Under the pieces are notes generated by a model. It did no database searches. It saw only the letters and a list, made by a program, of their open reading frames with translations, and was not told the DNA's origin. The translations under genes were made by a program, and so were the position numbers. DNA of 64,000 nucleotides from Acidisphaera sp. L21 (lineage in GTDB: Bacteria; Pseudomonadota; Alphaproteobacteria; Acetobacterales; Acetobacteraceae): assembly GCF_009765685.1 (NCBI RefSeq), contig NZ_LMUY01000151.1:1-64000 (forward strand), written 5' to 3'. Position 1 is the first letter of the stretch. Every line of letters begins with the position of its first letter. Shown in pieces: positions 8,684 to 16,024 of this stretch.

Positions 8684-8792
8684 CAGGAGACGAGCAAATC
8701 GTGGGCGTGCTGAAAGAGCACCAAGCTGGTGCGACGGCAGCCGATCTGTGCCGTAGGCGGCATCAGCGAGGCGACGTTCTACACGTAGTAGG
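8684..8792 (+). pseudogene. IS3-family orfA remnant
   Basis: The plus strand reads DEQIVGVLKEHQAGATAADL followed by CRR and, after a small deletion, GISEATFYT. This is the N-terminal helix-turn-helix of IS3-family OrfA proteins (usual form ...DLCRRHGISEATFY). Only about 35 codons survive; orfB is absent. A two-base loss breaks the frame at about 8757. Confidence 0.7.
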
Positions 8793-9006
8793 CTTGGTGA
8801 ACCCCAGCGGTATGTGGCTTGTGCCGTTGGAGGCGAGGCTGCCGCAAAGCTTTCTTTGGACTCTACCGCTAGATCTTGAAGCTGTGCCTCTTCGCCGTCG
8901 CCAAGCACGGGAAGGGTCTGCGCATCCTTCCCACGCTCATCCGCGGGCTGCCACTCAGGGAAGGCGGCACGCCAACCGGGTTCAATGGGCTGCGTCCAGC
9001 GGACTC

Positions 9007-9081
9007 ATGTGGACGACGGGAGAGAAAGCGATGGAAGAGGAATGGTCAACCCTTCCGGAGCCAGTGCTCCTGATCGAGTAG
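9007..9081 (+). pseudogene. Short IS110-type transposase tail
   Basis: Positions 9007-9024 are identical over 18 bases to 11643-11660, the C-terminal codons (MWTTGE) of the intact IS110 transposase downstream. The frame continues to a stop at 9081. This looks like the scar of a second, related IS110 element; the rest of that element is gone. Confidence 0.5.
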
Positions 9082-9093
9082 GAGACTCCCCCA

Positions 9094-9446
9094 CTACGCG
9101 AAATGGCAAGCCGCGCTATGTCCCTCGGCCACAATTCGCAATGCCGGGTCCTCCGCGGCGCAGCGTGGCTCGGCCTGCGGACACCGGGTGCGGAAGCGGC
9201 AGCCGGTGCCGGGTCGCGCCAACTCCCCCCGAAGCGGCGGCGCGCTGGCAGGCGTGGCACCGGGGCCGAGGCGAGCAGGGCGCGTGTGTATGGATGGCGC
9301 GGACCCTGCCACAGGCTCGCCTGCCCAGCGCTTTCCACGATGCGGCCGAGATACATTACCAGCACCCGGTCGGCCATATAGCGCACCACGCCCAAATTGT
9401 GCGAGATGAACAAATAGGCCAAACCGAAGTCTCGCTTCAGGTGATA
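9094..9446 (-). pseudogene. Truncated, frameshifted oligopeptide ABC transporter ATPase (OppF/DppF-like)
   Basis: The minus strand encodes the C-terminal third of a peptide-import ATPase. It starts [20 protein letters not shown] and continues to [16 protein letters not shown] and [14 protein letters not shown] (D-loop to H-loop and beyond). After a frameshift near 9260 it resumes in another frame as [20 protein letters not shown], the cysteine-containing C-terminal extension of OppF-type proteins. Walker A, Q-loop and signature motif are missing because the gene stops at the left end of the IS256 element (9447). It is dead; its permeases and binding protein are not in the window. Confidence 0.8.
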
Positions 9447-10667
9447 GCGTCCGTGCTGGTGGTGGAATTTCGTTGACTGAAACGGTGTAGGCGGCGGTGG
9501 TCATCGGATCGGCTGGCTAAGGTGGAGTTGCGAGCTTCAACCTGAACCGACGAGGACCCGATGACCGAGGACAGACTACCGCTGGCTGAGCTTCTGGCGA
9601 AAGCCGGAGATGGCGACTTTCTGCGCAGTGTCGCGGAGGCTGTGGTGCAGTTGCTGATGGAGACTGACGTGGAAGGTCTGATCGGCGCCGGACGGCACGA
9701 ACGTACGGCCGAGCGGGCGACCTATCGCAACGGCTATCGCGACCGGACCTTAGATACGCGGCTGGGCAGCCTACAGCTGCGGATCCCCAAGCTGCGGCAG
9801 GGTAGCTACTTTCCGCCCTTCCTGGAGCCGCGCAAGACGTCGGAGAAGGCCCTGGTGGCGGTCATCCAGGAGGCCTGGATCGGTGGCGTGTCGACCCGGC
9901 GCGTCGATGACCTGGTGCAGGCGATGGGACTAGCGGGGATCAGCAAGAGCACGGTGAGCAAGCTGTGCAAGGACATCGACGACCGGGTGAACGCCTTCCT
10001 CGAACGTCCTCTTGTCGGCGACTGGCCATACCTGTGGCTGGATGCCACCTACCTCAAGCAGCGTGAAGGAGGCTAGATCAGAACTGTGGCGGTGATAATC
10101 GCCGTGGCGGTAAACACTGAGGGCAAACGGGAGATCGTGGGCCTGCACATCGGGCCTTCGGAGGCGGAGATCTTCTGGTCCACGTTCCTGAAGAGCCTGG
10201 TCAAACGCGGCTTGCGTGGCACCAAGCTGGTGATCTCCGATGCACACGAAGGCCTAAAAGCGGCGATTCGCCGGGTGCTTGGCTCAACGTGGCAAAGATG
10301 CCGCGTTCATTGGATGCGCAACGCTCAGGCCTACGTGCCGAAAGGCCAGCAGAACATGGTGTCGGCTGCCTTGCGCCAGGCGTTCACCCAACTGGACCAC
10401 CCGAATGCCACCCAGACGATGCGCCACGTCGCCGACCAACTCCGCGACAAATGGCCGAAGCTCGGCGCGTTCATCGACGACAGCGAGGCCGACGTGCTGG
10501 CCTGCAGCAACTTCCCCGCCCAGCATCGGGTCAAGATCCACAGCACCAACCCGATCGAACGGCTCAACAAGATGGGATATCCCGGCCAGCAAGCCTGCGG
10601 TGGATTTCTCGCCACCACTGGCTGACGCTGTATGCCGGCATTGGTGCCAACGGACCAGGAGGCAGAC

Positions 10668-11687
10668 ATGTTCTACGTCGGTTTGGATGTTTCGGTCGCA
10701 CGCACCGCTGTGTGCATCATGGACGCAGCGGGCCAGGTGATCCTCGAGCGCTCAGTCGAGAGCACGCCAGAGACGATCACCGCAACAATCAGGGCATCCG
10801 GAAAGGATGTGGAGCGCGTTGGGCTTGAAGCCGGCATCAACTCCGCCTGGATCGCCCGAGGGCTCGGCGAGGCCAAGCTGCCGGTTATCGTGATCGATGC
10901 CACCCATGCTGCCGCGGCGCTCAAGACTGGCTTTCGAAACAAGACCGACAAGAACGATGCGCGCGGAATCGCCGACCTGATGCGGGTCAACAAGTTTCGA
11001 GCCGTGTCGGTGAAGTCAGTAGCCGCTCAGCGCGACCGTGCCCTGCTGACGGTGCGCGAACAGCTCCGCCGGCAGTCGCTCGACGCACGCAACATCATCT
11101 GGTCCATCTTGCAGGTGGAAGGGCTGAAGCCGCCAAAGCTAGCCAGCCCGGCGTTCCAGGTTTTGCTGAGGCAGTCGCTGGACGACGAAGCACTGGCGCC
11201 GCTGCTGCGACCGCTCGCCGACGTCGTCGAGCACATCGACACTCGGGTTGCCAGCCTGGACAAGGAGATTGCCGCGCGAGCCAAGGCGAGCAAAGCCTGC
11301 AAACGGCTGATGACAGTGCCTGGCGTGGGCCCGCTCGTTGCCCTGACCTATGCCGCCGGCGTGGACGACCCGGCACGGTTCAGCGACTCTCGAACCGTCG
11401 GTGCTCACTTCGGCCTGACCCCGCGACGGTTTCAGTCCGGCGAGATGGATTGGTCCGGCGGGATCAGCCGTGCTGGCGACGCCGGGGTGCGGCGTGCGCT
11501 TTATCAGGCAGCCAACGTGCTCATCCATCACAGCCGTGGCTGGTGCGCCCTGAAGTCCTGGGCCGTACGCCTGGCCAAGCGCCGCGGCCTGGGCAAGGCC
11601 AAAGTCGCCCTGGCGCGCAAGCTGGCCGTGGTGCTGCACAAAATGTGGACGACGGGAGAGGACTATCGGCTGAAAGCCGCAGTCTAG
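10668..11687 (+). CDS. IS110-family transposase (DEDD recombinase)
   Basis: A 339-residue, intact protein. The start ATG at 10668 follows AGGAGGCAGAC, an excellent ribosome site; a GTG/ATG 12 codons upstream is less likely. The RuvC-like DEDD domain shows YVGLDVSVARTAV (D), VGLEAGINSAW (E) and NKTDKNDARGIADLM (DxxD). The C-terminal Tnp domain carries LMTVPGVGPLVALTYAAG, GAHFGLTPRRFQSGE and the nucleophile region GISRAGDAGVRRALYQAA with its conserved serine. Such enzymes insert without a DDE mechanism, guided by a structured RNA from the element's own non-coding end. Nothing suggests inactivation, so the element may still be mobile. Confidence 0.93.
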   Translation: MFYVGLDVSVARTAVCIMDAAGQVILERSVESTPETITATIRASGKDVERVGLEAGINSAWIARGLGEAKLPVIVIDATHAAAALKTGFRNKTDKNDARGIADLMRVNKFRAVSVKSVAAQRDRALLTVREQLRRQSLDARNIIWSILQVEGLKPPKLASPAFQVLLRQSLDDEALAPLLRPLADVVEHIDTRVASLDKEIAARAKASKACKRLMTVPGVGPLVALTYAAGVDDPARFSDSRTVGAHFGLTPRRFQSGEMDWSGGISRAGDAGVRRALYQAANVLIHHSRGWCALKSWAVRLAKRRGLGKAKVALARKLAVVLHKMWTTGEDYRLKAAV

Positions 11688-11701
11688 CCGTCCATACCAG
11701 A

Positions 11702-11783
11702 TCGGCCGCACGTTCGACGCGGCCGAAGAGGTCCCTCCGGGGACGGTGTTGAGGAGAGTGCGTTCTACTTCTTTGGCGGCCGC
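11702..11783. ncRNA. Candidate guide (bridge/seek) RNA segment of the IS110 element
   Basis: Within the 310-base 3' non-coding end there is a compact set of hairpins: TCGGCCGC/GCGGCCGA (11702-11709 with 11719-11726), then GTCCC/GGGAC around TCCG (11731-11744); an alternative outer stem is GCGGCCG/CGGCCGC (11719-11725 with 11777-11783). On either side of the small hairpin lie GAGGTC (11728-11733), identical to the right half of the occupied site (11999-12004), and TGTTGAG (11747-11753), complementary to the left half CTCAACA (10563-10569). This is the layout expected of a target-binding loop. Strand and exact ends are not decided. Confidence 0.45.
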
Positions 11784-12245
11784 ATCGCTCTTTGTGGGAA
11801 CCAGACGCCACAAATAAGGAAGCACCCCTCGGCTCCTGCCCATACCCCATCCTGAGCCGACGTCCGCGGACGAGCTCGTAGAGAAGGCTGCCCCCGGGGG
11901 ACACCATCATCAGCAGGCCGAGCTGGCCCGCTGCAACCTCAAAGGGACGAGGAGGCGCGATGTAGTAGTTGACGCAAGAGACCGGGATAGAGAAGAAAGA
12001 GGTCAAACGCCGGGCCGACGTTGTCGGCATCTTCCCAAACGAGGGCGCCATCGTAAGGCTGATTGGCGCTGTGCTGCTGGAGGCCAACGACGAGTGGCAG
12101 CTCCAGCATCGCTACATGCAGACCGAGGCCATGGCCGAACTCACATCGCCGACCATCGACGCAGCGCCCAACGAGATCACCACCGTAGCCGCATGATAGG
12201 TGACCACCTCAACTACACCGCAAATTCCACCACATTGACGGACGC

Positions 12246-12710
12246 CATCGGTTGCTCCGCAACCTGCCGTTGGTCGTGAAGATGTTCTTCTTCTATTTCG
12301 TGCTTGGCTGGCCGGAGGTTTCGGCGGCGCTAACCGCCTTGATCTTGCATCAGAGTGCCTACATCGCCGACGTGACCGCGGCCGGCCTGCGTTCCATCGA
12401 GCGTGGACAGTTCGATGCTGGGCTCGCGCTCGGATTGCGACGCATCGCGGTACTGCGTCACATTGTGCTTCCCCAACTCGCCCGCGTCGTTCTGTCGCCG
12501 ATGACGACCCAGTATGTGTCGGTCGTGAAAAATACCTCGGTGGTGGCCCTGATAGGCGTCGCCGATCTGACCTTCCAAACTCAGCAAATCAACGTCGATA
12601 CCTTTCGTGGCTTCGAAGCAGCGACGGCAGCGACGCTGCTCTACATGATTGTGGCGGGCGTGGTCATTGCGGGCATGGGTTGGCTACAACGCCGGCGGAT
12701 CATGCCTTGA
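12246..12710 (+). pseudogene. Polar amino acid ABC transporter permease, 5' end lost
   Basis: The frame opens directly at the IS256 right end (HRLLRNLPLVVKMFFFYF) and runs to a normal C-terminus, so the first 60-90 residues, with the first membrane span, are missing. The HisM/GlnP-type EAA loop is clear: DVTAAGLRSIERGQFDAGLA with LGLRRIAVLRHIVLPQLARV. Two further membrane spans follow (NTSVVALIGVADL; LLYMIVAGVVIAGMGWL). In the family this protein pairs with a second permease, here the next gene. Beheading by the IS makes the transporter non-functional unless a new start is used. Confidence 0.8.
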
Positions 12711-13438
12711 AAGCGCAGGTCTGGATTTGGCGCGCGTTCGTCGCCGTAGCGCTCGTTGCTATCGTCTGGTGGCTCGCCGCGCTGGACTGGTCACCCGTCA
12801 CGCCGTCCTGGCAGTTCCTCCTGGCCGCGTTGGGCCGAAGCTGGCTGTTGGCCATCGTCTCCATGACATTCGGCAGCTTTGCCGCGATACCTCTTGCCCT
12901 GGTCCGCGCGTATGGACCGCCGTGGCCACGGCGGATGTCTGCGCTCCTGATTGAGGCGGTGCGCGCCACGCCGGAGCTGATGATAATCTTCTGGGTGTAT
13001 TTCACCTTACCCATCATCACCGGCTCCGACATCAGCGCCTGGAGCGCGGCCCTAGGATCGCTGGCCGTTATCGCAGCCGCCTATCTTGCCGAAGTCGTGC
13101 GTGCGGGTCTGTCCTCTGTTCCTGCTGGACAGCGGGAGGCTGCCAAAGCCCTTGGATTGCGTCCAGTTACCGCATTCCGCCTTGTGGTTCTGCCGCAAGC
13201 ATTGCGAACTATGGCACCTGCACTGATTGCTACCTTCGTTGCTTTGTTCAAGACGACATCGCTCGTCTACGCCATAGGCGTCATGGACTTTTTTCGCGCG
13301 GTCACTGTCACCAACAACGCGGTTTATGCGCCGTATCAACTTCACGTCGTGTTAGGGGGAGGTTACTTTGCGAGTTGCTGGGCCCTCACCCGCGCAATCC
13401 GATACTTCGATCCCGGCTATTCCGCGCTGGAGGGCTGA
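12707..13438 (+). CDS. Polar amino acid ABC transporter permease (HisM/GltK type)
   Basis: About 243 residues with five predicted membrane spans (for example WRAFVAVALVAIVWWLAAL and SWLLAIVSMTFGSFAAIPLA). The EAA loop reads EVVRAGLSSVPAGQREAAKA followed by LGLRPVTAFRLVVLPQALR, the site that docks the ATPase. The most economical start is the TTG at 12707, which overlaps the upstream stop (TTGA); a TTG at 12680 is also possible. It is the second half of a permease pair whose binding protein and ATPase are absent, probably removed by the rearrangement at the IS element. The last 20 residues look slightly unusual. Confidence 0.8.
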   Translation: MKAQVWIWRAFVAVALVAIVWWLAALDWSPVTPSWQFLLAALGRSWLLAIVSMTFGSFAAIPLALVRAYGPPWPRRMSALLIEAVRATPELMIIFWVYFTLPIITGSDISAWSAALGSLAVIAAAYLAEVVRAGLSSVPAGQREAAKALGLRPVTAFRLVVLPQALRTMAPALIATFVALFKTTSLVYAIGVMDFFRAVTVTNNAVYAPYQLHVVLGGGYFASCWALTRAIRYFDPGYSALEG

Positions 13439-13590
13439 AGAGGAAGGCAGGTGGTCTCATCTCCAGCAGACAGGAATAGGCACCGAAACCTCGATCGAAG
13501 GGGTGCTGACGGCGTTTGCGGCCTACTGCAGTGACGGATCGCGCTGCACCGTCCAGGGCGCGCTTGCCGCCTTATATCGCTGATCGGCGT

Positions 13591-14064
13591 CTAATCCGCC
13601 TTGGGGAAGAACGTGTAGGTCGCGCTGTAATCCACGCGCGTTTCCGTGTCGACGTGCAACTGGTCGCAGCCGGCTGCTGGGGCAACTCCCCCTACCGTAG
13701 CGCTCCGTACCACATAGGCAACGCTGCTGAACAAACCCGGTCCAGAATGGCTCTTCGCAGCCAGCACCAGCCAAGGAATGGCCTTCGGCTGCGGCGACGC
13801 ACTGGTCACCACTGGATCGCCGACAACCGTACTCCCATCTGTGGCCTGCCAGCTCGGCCCAGCGAAATGATGGCCGACTACGTTGCCGGCGGCATCGGTC
13901 AAGTTGGCGTCCGGCGCTTTGAGACGCCAGGCGTAACCGCCGCCGGCGGTCGTGCAGCTGTAGATTTGGACGCCCTCTCCTTTGAGGACTATCGCCGGTG
14001 ACGCAGCGAAGGCGTAACAGGCGGTGGTAAGCACGAACGCGCCGATTGCCACGACAAGCTTCAT
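13591..14064 (-). CDS. Secreted DUF3455-family protein
   Basis: A 157-residue protein with a clear signal peptide (MKLVVAIGAFVLTTACYAFA). The mature part carries the DUF3455 pattern: LKGEGVQIYSCT, WRLKAPDANLTDAAGNVVGH and HFAGPSWQATDGSTVVG, ending with the Cys-containing CDQLHVDTETRVDYSATYTF. The family's role is unknown; members are small exported proteins of proteobacteria and fungi. The ATG at 14064 was chosen because it begins the signal peptide; an upstream ATG at 14088 would put eight residues before it. It is divergent from the next gene with a short shared promoter region. Confidence 0.8.
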   Translation of the reverse strand: MKLVVAIGAFVLTTACYAFAASPAIVLKGEGVQIYSCTTAGGGYAWRLKAPDANLTDAAGNVVGHHFAGPSWQATDGSTVVGDPVVTSASPQPKAIPWLVLAAKSHSGPGLFSSVAYVVRSATVGGVAPAAGCDQLHVDTETRVDYSATYTFFPKAD

Positions 14065-14142
14065 ATTGGGACTTTCAGTTCTAGGCATGATCGTAGCATG
14101 AGGCGAGGCGGGTCAAGGGTAGGTGCGTGTGGAGGAGACGTC

Positions 14143-14760
14143 TTGAAAAGCTTGCTACTGGCGACGGTGATTTTTATCGGCCTGCTTGGCTCTCGTGCCG
14201 GCCATGCCGCGTCTCAGCCATCTGCGAACCCGATTTCCTTCACATGCCCCGTCACTGGGACAATCAGCGTCATCCAAACTGAGGATGGAAAGCGACACAG
14301 AACGGAATGGCTTGGAAGCGCGTCGGATGATCCCGACATGTGCCTGCTGAAGCCCTACAAGAACGGCCAACCCGGAGAGACAATCGGGCGTATCTTCGGC
14401 CGCTGGCCTGCGAAATACACCCGCACTACGGCGGACGAAGCCGCAACCTTTCGCAGCGCCATGGACGGCTTCATGCGACACCATGCTTCCATGGCACAAT
14501 TTATCCTTAGGGGACGCACGGGGGAACAAACCGTTCAGATCTGGACGCTCGATGGTGAGGAAACCCTCAAAATCGGGGATGATACGGTCCGGGCTGTAAA
14601 GATCCACGTGAACTATATCTACTCAGGGTCGACAATAATGTATTGGACCAACCTATGGTTTGATCCAGAGCATAATCTGTTTGTAAAGTCGGAAGGTTCG
14701 CTGGAACGATCTCGTTCCTACACTTGGTCGATGGTGAAAATTCAGAGCCAAGGCGGCTAG
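14143..14760 (+). CDS. Hypothetical secreted protein
   Basis: About 205 residues, no family recognised. A TTG start at 14143 sits behind GGAGGAGACGTC and begins a signal peptide (LLLATVIFIGLLGSRAGHA), so it is preferred over the GTG/ATG at 14098. The mature protein has two cysteines (FTCPVTG and DMCLLKP), which could form a disulfide, and a beta-rich C-terminal half (VQIWTLDGEETLKIGDDTVR; YWTNLWFDPEHNLFVKSEGS). Probably a periplasmic protein. The stop is followed by a spacer of 170 bases to the next gene. Confidence 0.7.
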   Translation: MKSLLLATVIFIGLLGSRAGHAASQPSANPISFTCPVTGTISVIQTEDGKRHRTEWLGSASDDPDMCLLKPYKNGQPGETIGRIFGRWPAKYTRTTADEAATFRSAMDGFMRHHASMAQFILRGRTGEQTVQIWTLDGEETLKIGDDTVRAVKIHVNYIYSGSTIMYWTNLWFDPEHNLFVKSEGSLERSRSYTWSMVKIQSQGG

Positions 14761-14933
14761 GACGGGCATGACACGTTACCGGATGTCTGGGATGACTAGC
14801 TCGTTCGACCACGCCCCGAAACAGTCGGAATTCCTTACGGTTCGGAGCCGGAACCGATATAAGTACTTGAAAACTTTTGCTGGCACGTATGTTGCCTACT
14901 CCGAGTTGGATTAGTGCAGTTACGGAGATTTTA

Positions 14934-15776
14934 ATGCGCGCGTGGGCCATATGTATTACAGCCGTCGCTCTTGCGGGGCCGGCGATAGCCGGGCCAGTAG
15001 ACCTCGATCCCGCATTCCAAGCGAACACATTTCCAGCAAATGACGATGGTGCAACCGGCGCTATCTCGCTTGGTTTTGCCGCCAACTTTTTCGGGACAAC
15101 CTATACGCAAGCGTATGTGAGCAACAACGGTTATATCACCTTCAACACTGGGCAGGGCACTTACACCCCTTCTGGGCTTGGCGCGAGTTATTCGGGTCAG
15201 CCGATCATCGCCCCGTTCTTCGCCGACGTTGACACCCGCGGCAGCGGTAGTGGCCTTACCAGCTATGGTACTGACACCTATAACGGCTTTACCGCGTTCG
15301 GGGCGACTTGGCCCGCCGTTGGATATTTCGGTGGGCATACGGATAAGCTCAACACGTTCCAGGTCATTCTGGCCGATCGAGCCGACGTCGGTGCCGGCGA
15401 TTTCGATATTTATTTCAACTACAACTCGATCCAGTGGGAGACGGGCGACGCAAGCGGTGGCTCGGACGGTTTGGGCGGGGTGTCTGCCGCAGCCGGCTAC
15501 AATGCCGGGCAGGCGGGTGACCCGCCGGGCACCTACGACCAACTCGACGGATCGTTGGTGAACGGCGCTTTCCTCGATGGCGGACCGGATGCACTTGCGT
15601 CCAACACCAACGACGGCGTGACTGGCCAATATCTTTTCGAGGTTCGCGACGGTGCCGTGATCACGCCGCCGCCGCCTACGTCCGTGCCTGAGCCGGTTTC
15701 CGCTGTGCTTCTGGGTGCAGGGCTGGTTGCGGTCGGCATGGTTCGGAAGCGTCGCGGCAACCCTACCGCCGCGTAG
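14934..15776 (+). CDS. NIDO-domain surface protein with PEP-CTERM sorting tail
   Basis: A 280-residue exported protein. Signal peptide at residues 1-21 (ITAVALAGPAIA); body with a NIDO-type domain (YVSNNGYITFNTGQGTY, IIAPFFADVDTRGSG, then FQVILADRADVGAGDFDIYF and SIQWETGDASGGSDG); C-terminus VPEPVSAVLLGAGLVAVGMV followed by RKRR. This is the tripartite PEP-CTERM signal (VPEP, hydrophobic span, basic end), recognised by exosortase. The ATG at 14934 follows ACGGAGA. NIDO domains occur in adhesion proteins. No exosortase gene is in the window. A strong hairpin terminator follows. Confidence 0.85.
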   Translation: MRAWAICITAVALAGPAIAGPVDLDPAFQANTFPANDDGATGAISLGFAANFFGTTYTQAYVSNNGYITFNTGQGTYTPSGLGASYSGQPIIAPFFADVDTRGSGSGLTSYGTDTYNGFTAFGATWPAVGYFGGHTDKLNTFQVILADRADVGAGDFDIYFNYNSIQWETGDASGGSDGLGGVSAAAGYNAGQAGDPPGTYDQLDGSLVNGAFLDGGPDALASNTNDGVTGQYLFEVRDGAVITPPPPTSVPEPVSAVLLGAGLVAVGMVRKRRGNPTAA

Positions 15777-15781
15777 GTTGG

Positions 15782-15826
15782 ATCCCGCTTGCCTTTCCCA
15801 ACGACGGGAGAGGCGAGCGGGATTTA
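15782..15826 (+). terminator. Rho-independent-like terminator after the PEP-CTERM gene
   Basis: An 18-base stem, ATCCCGCTTGCCTTTCCC (15782-15799) with GGGAGAGGCGAGCGGGAT (15806-15823), has two G-T wobbles and a six-base loop, followed by TTTA. It starts six bases after the stop codon at 15776. Confidence 0.8.
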
Positions 15827-16024
15827 TGCCAACGATCACGGAGGCCAGGCGACTTTTGCCTTATCCTCGGCACTGCTGCTCCTTTCCGGGCTTGAACGAA
15901 GGGCTTGCGCACAATGCGCTGGGGACGGTAGGCCGCGGGGTCTGCAAGCTCTGCAACGGGTGAAAAACCTCGTAGGATCTACCTATCGATGCTCCGTCGC
16001 GCCGATGACCTGACAGTTGCGCAA

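Larger units (their letters stand above)
10572..11998 (+). mobile_element. IS110-family (IS1111-like) element inserted in the IS256 transposase gene
   Basis: The element splits the IS256 gene between codons for LNK (ends 10571) and EVKRR (starts 11999), so its limits can be set to within a base or two, giving about 1.43 kb. It has no terminal inverted repeat; a short subterminal repeat is visible (TATCCCGG at 10579-10586 versus CCGGGATA at 11982-11989). The 5' non-coding end is about 96 bases and the 3' end about 310 bases. A long 3' non-coding end and subterminal repeats are features of the IS1111 subgroup, whose guide RNA lies in the right end. Confidence 0.85.
9561..12196 (+). pseudogene. 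IS256-family (mutator-type) transposase, broken twice
   Basis: The three pieces together make a nearly full transposase. Residues 1-171 (9561-10073) include RNGYRDRTLDTRLGSLQLRI and the catalytic WPYLWLDATYLK. Then comes an in-frame amber TAG at 10074, where the family normally has Arg after REGG. The same frame continues from 10077 (VAVIIAVAVNTEGKREIVGL through WQRCRVHWMRNAQAYVPK to HSTNPIERLNK at 10571), where the IS110 element enters. The remainder, EVKRRADVVGIFPNEGAIVR to the stop, lies at 11999-12196. An amber codon plus an insertion make the gene inactive. Confidence 0.9.
9447..12245 (+). mobile_element. IS256-family element, interrupted by an IS110-family element
   Basis: Inverted ends are visible. 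The left end begins GCGTCCGT at 9447 and contains TGGTGGAATTT (9460-9470). The right end, read in reverse from 12245, begins GCGTCCGT and contains TGGTGGAATTT at the same distance. Removing the nested IS110 (10572-11998) leaves about 1.37 kb, the usual IS256 size. I see no 8-9 base target duplication outside the ends, and the two flanks are parts of unrelated transporter genes. That suggests a deletion or recombination after insertion. Confidence 0.8.
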
